NCBI GenBank assembly: GCA_963970005.1
Contig: CAXAMN010026783.1
Coordinates: 136,571 to 200,570, forward strand
From: Durusdinium trenchii
Taxonomy: Eukaryota > Sar > Dinophyceae > Suessiales > Symbiodiniaceae
DNA: 64,000 nt
Reading direction: 5' to 3'
In this document: one piece after another, positions 24,168-32,876 of the stretch
Layout of the letters: each line of letters starts with the position of its first letter
Position numbering within the stretch: position 1 is the stretch's first letter
Translations under genes and position numbers: made by a program
The notes under the pieces: model-generated
Seen by the model: the letters and a program-made list of their open reading frames with translations, nothing else
Told to the model about the DNA's origin: nothing
Databases searched by the model: none

Positions 24168-25705
24168 ACTGCTCTTATGAGCGGGCCTTACTTACAGTAA
24201 AGGATAGTTTTTAACCATGCTCACCTGGTTGACCCACTTGAGTCGGCACATCCAGCTAGGCGCCTGCCGGGTGCTCGCAAGGCCTGCCGGGTGCTCCGAA
24301 TGCATCGCCCTTCCACCCGTTGTCCAACCTAACCGTTGGGTACTGAAGCTGCTTCTGGTAAACACAAACGTCAAACACAAAACGTGAACACAAAACGTCA
24401 AACACATGTGCCCCGTGCCCTGTGTAAAAATTGGTTGATGGTTCTTGTTTGGGCCAGGGCACCCTATCTTGTTGTAGACCTGTAGGGGATGAATTCAACA
24501 CCACCGGGGCAAACAAACAGATCTGGTCTTTGAGTCATACAGAGCTGGGCCTATGAAAATGCCAACCATCTGCAAATGGGCACATGGACTGACATGCTGA
24601 TGATTCTAGAGTTGTTTTGAACTCACGCGTCCATGTTGGTGTAACTCATGTTGGTGCCCGACCTGTTTACATGGCACCCTCCCGATGCATCAGTACTCAG
24701 AAACATCTATCCATCACTTGAAAAAATACCATCCCTCCATGTTGGCCCATCCCTGCCCCTATCCCATCCCAGGGTGTTCGATTCCCACGCTTTCAAGAAG
24801 CAGGTGTTCCCCCCAAAAAGCACATCAGCCATGGTGGAGTCAACCATCTTCCCTACTGTCGAAAACGTTAAACACCCCTTCTGCTCTCGGTTGGAAGCCT
24901 GCCATGAGCCCAGCTGCTACAGAGGTCACCTGACCAAGATCGTTTCACACTCTCCACACTGCGCCGCGATGTTAACTTTGCTCGCCTTGATGACACCAAC
25001 TAATCAGTAGACCAAATCTGTCTGTGAAAGAGTTGGCTCTATGTCTTTGGGTATAACTGCTTGGTTCGGGCGTGCTGGTCGGATGCGCAAGATACTTTTC
25101 TGGCTTTGCATGGCCTGGCTTTGTGCATGTATCTCCGTAATAACTATTTTAAAGCTCCAATTGGGACAATGAATGCCCGGCCTTGAGGTAAGAAAGACCT
25201 AAATGGTCAACGTGTTTCTTGGTCCATTGGTTACAGTTGTAGTGACACCCAGGCAACATATCAGAAACTTAGTAAGTCAGACTAACAAAAATTATAATCA
25301 GAAGCGTTTCAGTCTTTTTGGAGACTCTATATGACTGGCCGTTTCTTAGTCCCATTTGGGAACGAAACCATGGTGCCAGAAGGTCCAGAGCCTTGTGCAC
25401 TGTTCATGCCAACGAGCCCATGAAACGGTGCATGACCTGAAAAAATTGGACATGAAAAAATGTTTTAACCTAGGCAAGTGCAAACTGGACATGAAAAATT
25501 TGTTTCATGTCCTCGTGCTTTTTGGGTCCAAGAAAGGCCTGTCGGGTCCACGAGGGAGGACGCTGTCCTTCGCCAAGGCGGGCAGCTGTCCTGGTGTCGA
25601 CTTCTGGGATCTTTGAGGACGACAACGAGGACGACGATAAAATCCCAACGAACTCTGGAAGAACATGTAGCTACATATATATATATATATTTGTAAAATA
25701 TATAG

Positions 25706-25719
25706 ATATAAACACAGGA
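25706..25719. repeat. left target-site duplication of the LINE
   Basis: ATATAAACACAGGA matches ATATAAGCACAGGA at 32863-32876 in 13 of 14 positions. It lies immediately before the relict spliced-leader bases and inside TA-rich DNA. Confidence 0.75.
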
Positions 25720-25734
25720 GGCTCAAGGCTCAAG
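25720..25734 (+). other. relict spliced-leader 3' end, doubled
   Basis: GGCTCAAG followed by GCTCAAG. The dinoflagellate spliced leader is a conserved 22-mer ending TTTTGGCTCAAG (established knowledge). The match starts at the first base after the target-site duplication. This suggests that the mobilised RNA had been trans-spliced and that a truncated leader was copied into the genome. Confidence 0.6.
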
Positions 25735-25847
25735 ATCTCGGCCCAAGAGCAGCAGCGCAGCCAATCGCTTGGCACTTTGCGAGTCCAAGAACAACGCTCT
25801 TGAGGCAGAGACGGGCACCTTCAACCTACACTTCCAGGATCACCAGC

Positions 25848-27079
25848 ATGAGGAGAAGCTACCTGGTGTGCTCCTGTTGTGGACAAAGCTGGTTGTGGGA
25901 GGACCGTCTTGTGCANNNNNNNNNNNNNNNNNNNNNNNNNNNNNNNNNNNNNNNNNNNNNNNNNNNNNNNNNNNNNNNNNNNNNNNNNNNNNNNNNNNNN
26001 NNNNNNNNNNNNNNNNNNNNNNNNNNNNNNNNNNNNNNNNNNNNNNNNNNNNNNNNNNNNNNNNNNNNNNNNNNNNNNNNNNNNNNNNNNNNNNNNNNNN
26101 NNNNNNNNNNNNNNNNNNNNNNNNNNNNNNNNNNNNNNNNNNNNNNNNNNNNNNNNNNNNNNNNNNNNNNNNNNNNNNNNNNNNNNNNNNNNNNNNNNNN
26201 NNNNNNNNNNNNNNNNNNNNNNNNNNNNNNNNNNNNNNNNNNNNNNNNNNNNNNNNNNNNNNNNNNNNNNNNNNNNNNNNNNNNNNNNNNNNNNNNNNNN
26301 NNNNNNNNNNNNNNNCCTGCAACATCTGCGGGCAGCAATGGAAGAAGTCATCGGTGCCGGACCTTCGGACACGCAAGGTGGAATGGGCATCTTGGAACTT
26401 TGAAAAGAGAGGAGCTCAGTGGCCCAAGAGAAGCTACAAAGAAGCCTTGGTGACCCCACCACCTGGACTCTATGGAGGCAAAGGACCCAAGAAGAATAAG
26501 GTCAGGGTCCGGGGCATCGAAAAGAAGCTCCAAGAACATTGGTCTAGCATCCCGGACACCCTGAAGACGCAGCTCGAAGCTATGGGAGTGCAGGCAGCAG
26601 CTCCGGCGCCTCCGCCGGATTTGCCTACACTCATCAAGGAACACCTGCAGAGCTTGCCGGCAGAGTTGAAGGAGGCAGTAGAGAAGATTGTAGAACCACA
26701 GAAAGTTGAAACTCCGCTCAACCAGAAGGTCAAGCAAGCAGCAGGCACCCTCAAGCAGCTCTCAGAGAAGAAAGCGGCCATTCAGATCCGTGCAGACCAG
26801 GTCAAACAACAATACACTCAGTTGCTGCAAGACTTGAAAGAGATCCAGGTGAAGATCGAGACGGCCCAGAAAGAACTTCAGGAGGCCACAAACTTGTACA
26901 GTCAGCAACTCGAGAAAGACAAGGAGAAAGAAGTTGACGACGCAGCTCAAGATGAGATCACGGCAGAAAACCTGCTCACGGTCATGGCCAGCTTAGGCAT
27001 GCAGGTGTCCGCAGAGCAGGCCAAAGAATTTGCAAACAAGCTTGGAGAGAATGTTATGAAACGAAGAAAGTGTGGGTAA
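25848..27079 (+). CDS. LINE ORF1: zinc-knuckle and coiled-coil protein (interrupted by gap)
   Basis: Probably the RNA-binding ORF1 protein that coats element RNA. I chose ATG 25848 because it starts MRRSYLVCSCCGQSW, a CxxC knuckle. After the 400-N gap a matching knuckle CNICGQQW appears at 26318, so the start and the downstream frame likely belong to one protein. Next come a basic linker, a Pro/Ala-rich segment and a long heptad-type helix (about 26740-26940, Leu/Gln/Glu/Lys-rich) expected to form a coiled coil. The protein ends at TAA 27077-27079. The two sides of the gap are in different phases as assembled, so the true gap must be 2 mod 3 if the frame is continuous; 400 is then not its real length. 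The TTG-initiated extension to 25769 is not believed. Confidence 0.75.
25916..26315. other. assembly gap, 400 N
   Basis: Exactly 400 undetermined bases inside ORF1 of the retrotransposon, between two CxxC knuckles. The round length suggests an estimate. Confidence 0.99.
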
Positions 27080-27101
27080 CCATACTAAAGAGACTAGGCA
27101 G

Positions 27102-30100
27102 ATGGATACAGGGGCAGATGTGTGTGTGCTGCGATGTGAACAACCAGGGGAAGCAGTTGTGCCACAATGCAGTACACCTCAACTTTTCGGCTCAGGCTTT
27201 GAGGAAAGGGGCGAATTCCTATGGCCTGGACCAGGGGCGTGGGCTCCTGAAGAGGAGCACTCTTTTGAGCAGGGAGGGACCTCCTTCCCCAGTTTTTGTG
27301 GGGGCTCGGGTACCATGGACGATGACATGGGCATCCAAGCATCATCCTCCGGCCTCTTGCCGGGTGATGAAGCACAGGCAGAACAGTCGAGTTTGGACCT
27401 TGTGGTGCAAAATCTGCAAGCCAGACTAGGCAACTACAGAAACCGCTGCTTCGCCAATGGCCCTTTCCGACTATGGGCTTGGGTGGGCAGCTTCATGCAA
27501 GGGAAAAAGCTGTGGGCAAATACCGCCCCAGCGGTGATGGCCATGCTAGGAGATACTGATGTTGTCAACATCACCAGGCTGGTCACGATGCAGCCTTTGT
27601 GGGAGAGATTCAATGACATGGTCCAAGATGATGCATCCCATTTTCTTCAAGAGATGGTTAGGCTCTCTGACTCCAAGACGGTGATCAGGCACTATCATCA
27701 CGTGGACCATCGACAAGAAGTTCACCTCCGGGAAGCTTTTCCAACGCACCTCATCTTCCCGGACAATGAGCCGCCGGATTTCGAGCAGCTCATAGCAAAG
27801 TGGGCAAACACAGCAGAAGGACAGGTCCTTGCTGGAGGAGGACTGCGGGTAGCCCAGATCGGGCGGTACACACATCACAAAGGAGAGTGGACCAAGCATC
27901 ACAAACCCCTTGAAGTTCCCTCCATCTTCAACCTGCCGGTCTGCTACGACGGGCAAACCACTCGCACGGAGCAGTACTCCCTGGTCGGGTTGCTTTGTCA
28001 CACAGGAGATGGACACAAGAGCGGACATTTCTATGCTATCTTTGTTTACAGGGGCCTGTACTGGATAGCAGATGACGGAGCTTACCCCAGAGCTTTACCG
28101 CAGATGCAGGAAAATATCAAGCAGCAGATAGTTCAAGTGTGGGCCATTCCCTCCAAGCAGCTCTTGCCAGTGAACCTGAAGTGTGATTTTCCCACCACAC
28201 ACACAAGTGGCACCAGTGAACAAGAGGCCAAAAGAAAATGCCAAGAAGGTGTCGATTTTGCTTTTGCCAATGTCACCAACATGGGACAAGAAGTACGGCA
28301 ATGGCTGGGAGGAAGATCGCGCACCCCCATATTCGTGGCTGAAACACATCTTGGAGAGGCTGACCACATCAAGACCATCCAATGGCTCAGCGCAAGAGGA
28401 TTGGGGGCAATGGGCATACCAGCCGCTGAAAGTCCGAAAGGTGGTACGTATGGGGGCATCATGCTGGTCTATCCACCACACCTACATCTGCACTACATCC
28501 AGCACCAGGTCATCGAGGGTTGCGGTTGGTACGCTGTGATGTGGAGCTTTCAGAATGCAAACATCATTCTGGTTGGCACCTACTTTAAATGTGGAGAAGG
28601 TGCACAAGGACGCACAAATTCCGTGCTATGGGCAGGACTCATCAGCTTTGTCACCAGCATCAACCATGCCTGCATCATCTGTGGCGATTTCAATATCACC
28701 CCAGGAGAGTTTATGGCAACCACTATGAGCACGGTCATGCAGGTCCAGGTCCTGGCCACAGGAGAGGAAACGTGCACCTCGGGCAACGAGCTCGACTGGG
28801 CATTGGTCACTAACCAGATCAGTGCTGATCTGCACCTCCAGGTCAGTTGGGAGGTCCCTTTCCGGCCGCATGCTCAACTCCTTTTCCATTTGGATGGCAC
28901 CCTGGAGCCCATTGCCGTCAACCAGCTCACCAGATACAATCCGGCGCCCCATCTGACGGCGGTCAAGCAGGAATGGAGCCAAATTGAGCCAGTTGAACGA
29001 GCGGTCCAATGGTTAGACTATGAAGACAATCAGGTCAGCAGGCACATTGGCAAGATCTACAGCCGCATTGAGAGATATGTCATGCAAAACCTTGACAAAC
29101 CTGCAGAAGGCAGAGGAACAAGACTTCAGTTTCAGCTCAAACCCCTCAGTGATCCCTCCAAGGCATGGTTATGGAAGAAAGGCAGCATGGCCTTTTGGGG
29201 ACAGGTCGAAGTCAGGTTGCAGCAGATCCAACACCGACCTTGGTACCTCCTTGGTTATCAGCAACACCTGGCTCAACTCAGCTGGCACATCGAGCAGCAC
29301 TGGCATCAAGAAGGCAACAACACTCTGCACAACTACAAGATGCTCTTTGACATGATCTGGAACCAACCGGAGCCGGAACATTTTGCTGTCCTACTCCAAC
29401 ACACAAAAGAGCAAAGAGAATTGCACCAAGCCACCAGCTTTGCGGCAGAGACTGAGCAGTACCGTGAATGGCTAGCCAAGGCAACACTCAAAGGCCATCG
29501 TGATCTTTTCCGCTGTCTCAAGAAAGATGAACAACCCTTTCTCAGGCCATTTCAACAATACCCGCGCAAAGAGCGCATGGAGAAGAGGGTGCATCAGTGG
29601 GGTGAAATTTGGGGCATTCGCGGTAGTGAACACAAGGTCAAAACGTTAGATGCCATGATCGACAAGGCCAGAGAACATGCTACTTCCATGCAGCCTCTGA
29701 CGGAGAAGCAGATCTGGCACACCATCAAGCAGCTCTCCAACAAGGCGCCTGGGCTGGATGGCATTGGCTTTGACTTCTTGAAGGCCCTCCCTTTTGCAGC
29801 AATGAAGGACTTGGCCCAGATGTATCATCAGATTGAAGCGGAGGCCATAGTCCCAAACCAATGGCTCGTTGCGCTCATTGCCATGCTGCCCAAAACAGCT
29901 GAGATTGAGCGACCTATTGCTTTGGTGGCCACTCTCTACAGGCTATGGTGTCGATTGAGAAACCACTACACCAAGGAGTGGCAAAGCCAACTACCAGAAG
30001 AGTTCCCCTGGGAGAGAGCGATCCCAGGAACGGAGTGTTTGCAAGTGGCACTCCGCAGAGCCTTTGTCACCGAACACAGCCAGGCGCTGAACAAAACGGT

Positions 30101-32693
30101 CATCTCGGTGCTTCTTGACATGTCCAATTTCTATGACCGGATCAACCTCCAAAAGCTTGCCGAGCGGTGGATCAGCTCAAACTATCCTGCTACGCACGCT
30201 GCCTTTGCCATGCAGATCTACCTTGGGACTCGCATCCTGGAAGCAGAGGGAGAAGCATCCCAACCTATGTGGACAGAAAATTGCATTTTGGCGGGTGATC
30301 CACAGGCTCCTTTGGCGGCCAAGATCTACCTACAAAAGGCCATGAAGGCCTTCTGCAAGAAATTCCCATTCCTTCACGTCGACCTTTGGATAGACGATCT
30401 GAGTTTCGATGTTGTGGATAGGGATGTTGAGAATGCGGTCCGCATTGCTCTACAGGCCTACAACTACATCAAAGAACTCTTGGAGGAGGACAACTTGAAG
30501 CTGTCGGTCAAGAAGACTGGCTTTGTCACCTCCAATGTGCAGGCCAAGCGGATGCTCCAGAGACAGCTCCCCAGTGATGGCCCCAAGGTCCATGACGTCA
30601 TGAAGGATTTGGGCGTAGACTGCACAGCCGGACGTCTCCGGCGCCTACAGACCATCAAAGGCAGACGACAAAAGGCTCACAAGAAAACCAAGAAGCTGCA
30701 CACTCTGAAAATCCCGCAAAGGGCAGTCAGACTCCGCATCTACAAAGGGTCGATCCAAGCTGGGATCAGCTGGGGGCATCAGGCCCTAGGTTTGGCGCCC
30801 CAAAATCGCCAGCGCCTCCGCACAACCATGGCGCGCCAGATGGGGTTGCAAAGAACGGGGAATGTCGACATTGTCTACGACATGCAGCAAAGGCACAGAG
30901 ACCCGGATTACGAAGCCTTTGCCAGTCAGATCAAGATCTACCGACAATGTTTTGGGAACTGGCCAGAACATCTCCATCGTGATCTTGACAAAGCCTGGCG
31001 CGTCACCAAAGAGAGGCTCAGCAAGGCCAAGCACCCCTGGCAAGTGGTCAAAGGACCTGTTGCGGCCCTCATTTGCTACCTTCAGGATCGAGGTTGGGAT
31101 ACCACCCACTATGACCGGTGGACAAAGCCAGGAGCCAATGGCGAAGAGGATTTCGAGCTCAACATGCACTCCAGTTGGCACTACATCCGGGAGGAGCTCA
31201 ATCGGGCCCAGATCAGGGAGAGAATCACCAAGATCCAGCAGAGGCACATGCTTCAGGATGTGCAAAACCCGCTCGACTGGGTACCCTGGAAAAGACTGGC
31301 CAGCAGAGCCAATCCACGAACCAAATTAGCTCTGCAGACATGGCACCAGGGCGCCATTTTCACCAAGATGGCTGAAGGCAATGAGCAAGGACATGTCACC
31401 TGCCCTCACTGCAACCAACCGGCCACGGCTGTGCATGTCCTATGGTTGTGCAAGCAGACGAACAAAAATTGCACCCCGCTTGAGCCGGATGACCAGAAGG
31501 AACTCGAACAAGGCCTGAACCTTGAGTTTTGGGCTCAGGGGCTCTTGCAAACTCCAGTTGTCCGCATCTCCACAGGAGGAGCTGCCATCCAGGCCTGGGG
31601 ATCTATGACAGAGCTCGACGCCATTCAGCTCACAAGCCATCATCAAACGATGACAATAGGCATTGCAACCACGAGTGCAGACGCTAGAGTGCGGCATTAC
31701 ATCGTCACGATTGTCCACCACACCATCTTTGCTGGGGAGATGTTCCGCATGGGCGCCATTTCCACAGTGTTGCCTGGCCGGCAGACACAAGCCAGAGCAT
31801 GGTACTACGGGCTCAGAATGATAGCCCACTACGTGGACCTCACGGTGCCAACCAGAGCACATGTGCTTTCAGTGAAGGCCTGGCAGGCCTGGGTGAGCGG
31901 ACGTCATCATGAGCATTTCTACGATCTTGCAGGTTTGGTGACATGGGATCAACGGCAACGGGTGCGAGCCCTATGCGTCACAAAGGCGCAACTCCTGGTG
32001 ATGCCAAACACAGGCCTCTCTTTGCGCACGAGATACAAAGACGCAAACAAGGCGGCTCAGGAGGTGGCTATCTCCCGGCGACCTCTTACTCAGGAAAGAG
32101 AACTACGTGAACAAGACAGGAAGTACAACCGCATTGCTCCTTTGGCAGCCCAGCGCATCAAATACCTCTTGGACACTGCCGATCATTTCCTTCGTGAGCA
32201 CAAAACCACAGGGAAAGAGAATCGCCAGAAGAATCGGGAGGTCAAGAAAGCCTTGTTCCAGGAGATCCTCACCACTGAAGTCGAAGGAGGGCATCAATGG
32301 AAGCAAAAGGGCAATGGGCAGCAATGTCAACAATGCCAATGCCGGATCCATCAACATATGACGATCCAGCAGCTGAAGAACATCAAGGACGAGAAGTGTG
32401 AGCTTGCACAAAGCCTTCCTGTCAAGGGTGGGGCAGCTTCGGAAGAGACGAAACAAGCCTACATCCAGCGGCTCATTGACCAACCACATGCTCAAGGTCA
32501 TCACCTTCAGGTGCAAACCAACTACTTGGTGTGTGGCAAATGCGGCCTCCGCACCCTGAAAAAATTCCGCCAGGGCCAAGATCGAACAGCTCAACAACAG
32601 CCCTTGCTGGAACGGCAGATGGGAGGCACCAGCCACATGGACAGGTCACCCCACGCATTTGCTTCAGCGCAGAGGCAATCGAGTGTGGTGTGA
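27102..32693 (+). CDS. LINE ORF2 polyprotein: USP-like peptidase, APE endonuclease, reverse transcriptase, zinc modules
   Basis: Numbering is from Met 27102, the first ATG of the frame; ATG 27315 has the stronger context (ACCATGG). Residues ~108-352 resemble ubiquitin-specific peptidases: N111 five residues before C116 (Cys box), QDDASHFLQEM at 175-185, and YSLVGLLCHTG … SGHFYA … WIADD with H309 and D324/D325. Residues ~383-596 are an APE-like endonuclease with E414, GDFN (D529, N531), D565 and H590. Residues ~870-1150 are the reverse transcriptase with motif A D1006 (DMSNFYD), motif B GDPQAP at 1065 and motif C WIDD (D1098, D1099), so catalytic residues are intact. A CPHC-x7-H-x4-C knuckle lies at 1434-1450, then a degenerate RNase H-like region (~1485-1615) and an H-x10-C-x2-C-x20-C module (H1731-C1766). 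The second module starts at H1801 but is broken by a frameshift at the A6 run 32559-32564. The product would copy element RNA at a nicked target; the peptidase role is unknown. Confidence 0.93.
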   Translation: MDTGADVCVLRCEQPGEAVVPQCSTPQLFGSGFEERGEFLWPGPGAWAPEEEHSFEQGGTSFPSFCGGSGTMDDDMGIQASSSGLLPGDEAQAEQSSLDLVVQNLQARLGNYRNRCFANGPFRLWAWVGSFMQGKKLWANTAPAVMAMLGDTDVVNITRLVTMQPLWERFNDMVQDDASHFLQEMVRLSDSKTVIRHYHHVDHRQEVHLREAFPTHLIFPDNEPPDFEQLIAKWANTAEGQVLAGGGLRVAQIGRYTHHKGEWTKHHKPLEVPSIFNLPVCYDGQTTRTEQYSLVGLLCHTGDGHKSGHFYAIFVYRGLYWIADDGAYPRALPQMQENIKQQIVQVWAIPSKQLLPVNLKCDFPTTHTSGTSEQEAKRKCQEGVDFAFANVTNMGQEVRQWLGGRSRTPIFVAETHLGEADHIKTIQWLSARGLGAMGIPAAESPKGGTYGGIMLVYPPHLHLHYIQHQVIEGCGWYAVMWSFQNANIILVGTYFKCGEGAQGRTNSVLWAGLISFVTSINHACIICGDFNITPGEFMATTMSTVMQVQVLATGEETCTSGNELDWALVTNQISADLHLQVSWEVPFRPHAQLLFHLDGTLEPIAVNQLTRYNPAPHLTAVKQEWSQIEPVERAVQWLDYEDNQVSRHIGKIYSRIERYVMQNLDKPAEGRGTRLQFQLKPLSDPSKAWLWKKGSMAFWGQVEVRLQQIQHRPWYLLGYQQHLAQLSWHIEQHWHQEGNNTLHNYKMLFDMIWNQPEPEHFAVLLQHTKEQRELHQATSFAAETEQYREWLAKATLKGHRDLFRCLKKDEQPFLRPFQQYPRKERMEKRVHQWGEIWGIRGSEHKVKTLDAMIDKAREHATSMQPLTEKQIWHTIKQLSNKAPGLDGIGFDFLKALPFAAMKDLAQMYHQIEAEAIVPNQWLVALIAMLPKTAEIERPIALVATLYRLWCRLRNHYTKEWQSQLPEEFPWERAIPGTECLQVALRRAFVTEHSQALNKTVISVLLDMSNFYDRINLQKLAERWISSNYPATHAAFAMQIYLGTRILEAEGEASQPMWTENCILAGDPQAPLAAKIYLQKAMKAFCKKFPFLHVDLWIDDLSFDVVDRDVENAVRIALQAYNYIKELLEEDNLKLSVKKTGFVTSNVQAKRMLQRQLPSDGPKVHDVMKDLGVDCTAGRLRRLQTIKGRRQKAHKKTKKLHTLKIPQRAVRLRIYKGSIQAGISWGHQALGLAPQNRQRLRTTMARQMGLQRTGNVDIVYDMQQRHRDPDYEAFASQIKIYRQCFGNWPEHLHRDLDKAWRVTKERLSKAKHPWQVVKGPVAALICYLQDRGWDTTHYDRWTKPGANGEEDFELNMHSSWHYIREELNRAQIRERITKIQQRHMLQDVQNPLDWVPWKRLASRANPRTKLALQTWHQGAIFTKMAEGNEQGHVTCPHCNQPATAVHVLWLCKQTNKNCTPLEPDDQKELEQGLNLEFWAQGLLQTPVVRISTGGAAIQAWGSMTELDAIQLTSHHQTMTIGIATTSADARVRHYIVTIVHHTIFAGEMFRMGAISTVLPGRQTQARAWYYGLRMIAHYVDLTVPTRAHVLSVKAWQAWVSGRHHEHFYDLAGLVTWDQRQRVRALCVTKAQLLVMPNTGLSLRTRYKDANKAAQEVAISRRPLTQERELREQDRKYNRIAPLAAQRIKYLLDTADHFLREHKTTGKENRQKNREVKKALFQEILTTEVEGGHQWKQKGNGQQCQQCQCRIHQHMTIQQLKNIKDEKCELAQSLPVKGGAASEETKQAYIQRLIDQPHAQGHHLQVQTNYLVCGKCGLRTLKKFRQGQDRTAQQQPLLERQMGGTSHMDRSPHAFASAQRQSSVV

Positions 32694-32835
32694 AGTGTGC
32701 GGGGCGCATGCTCTGTCAAGTGATGGGACCTGGAAGCCCAGCAAGCAGCTGAACAAGCCGTGCAAGAAGGCTGAATGTCAACAACAGCTGCCTCTTACTT
32801 TCAAGGTCAAGACGACCGAGCAGCCAGAGAGCTAG
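32565..32835 (+). pseudogene. out-of-frame C-terminal continuation of ORF2
   Basis: In the +1 frame, downstream of the A6 run, the reading continues to TAG 32833-32835. It supplies the missing last Cys of the second zinc module and a complete third module (HLLQRRGNRVWCEVC … LNKPC). The C-to-C distance is exactly 21 residues in all three modules once the phase change is placed in the A run, which strongly supports a one-base insertion here. It could be a real mutation, a sequencing error in the homopolymer or a slippery site. Confidence 0.8.
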
Positions 32836-32862
32836 CAAAAAGGTCCGAGAACAAAAAAAAAT
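32836..32862 (+). other. LINE 3' UTR and A-rich tail
   Basis: Only about 16 nt separate the restored stop from ACAAAAAAAAAT, which runs into the target-site duplication. No AATAAA signal is present. Confidence 0.7.
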
Positions 32863-32876
32863 ATATAAGCACAGGA
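32863..32876. repeat. right target-site duplication of the LINE
   Basis: ATATAAGCACAGGA directly follows the A-rich tail and matches 25706-25719 with one difference. Confidence 0.75.

Larger units (their letters stand above)
21027..25705. other. no gene recognised; contains listed repeats
   Basis: Apart from the two CTACTAG loci and the GCTTACGCAC cluster listed separately, it holds a GC dinucleotide run (23801-23813), G7 runs and TA runs (23939-23949, 25675-25690). Several CpG-rich patches (for example 21925-22060 and 23755-23860) show no identifiable protein motif. Confidence 0.4.
25720..32862 (+). mobile_element. LINE-type non-LTR retrotransposon encoding a USP-like peptidase
   Basis: A ~7.14-kb element flanked by a 14-bp near-perfect target-site duplication. 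It begins with GGCTCAAGGCTCAAG, which resembles the end of the dinoflagellate spliced leader. A ~128-nt 5' UTR precedes ORF1 (zinc knuckles and coiled coil), followed by ORF2 (peptidase, endonuclease, reverse transcriptase, zinc modules), a very short 3' UTR and an A-rich tail. Two ORFs, an APE-type endonuclease, no LTRs and a target-site duplication are the standard signs of target-primed reverse transcription. It is almost intact: the visible lesions are the one-base slip near the ORF2 end and the assembly gap in ORF1, so it may be a recent insertion. Confidence 0.92.

Noticed and set aside
25769-25847. Extension of ORF1 upstream to a TTG codon
   Set aside because: It is in a different frame from the zinc-knuckle start, uses a non-ATG codon and lies in the 5' UTR.
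27072-27101. GTG as ORF2 start
   Set aside because: A GTG start has no support in a eukaryotic element. The first ATG is 27102 and the strongest context is at 27315.
27102-27125. MDTGADVCVL at the ORF2 start, resembling the DTGA motif of retropepsins
   Set aside because: Only the four-residue motif is present. The following ~100 residues lack the flap and ILG/GRN-type motifs of an aspartic protease, and LINEs do not normally carry one.
27072-32693. Possibility that the polyprotein is a virus or LTR retroelement
   Set aside because: There are no LTRs, integrase, capsid or envelope. The APE-type endonuclease, A-rich tail and target-site duplication point to a non-LTR element.
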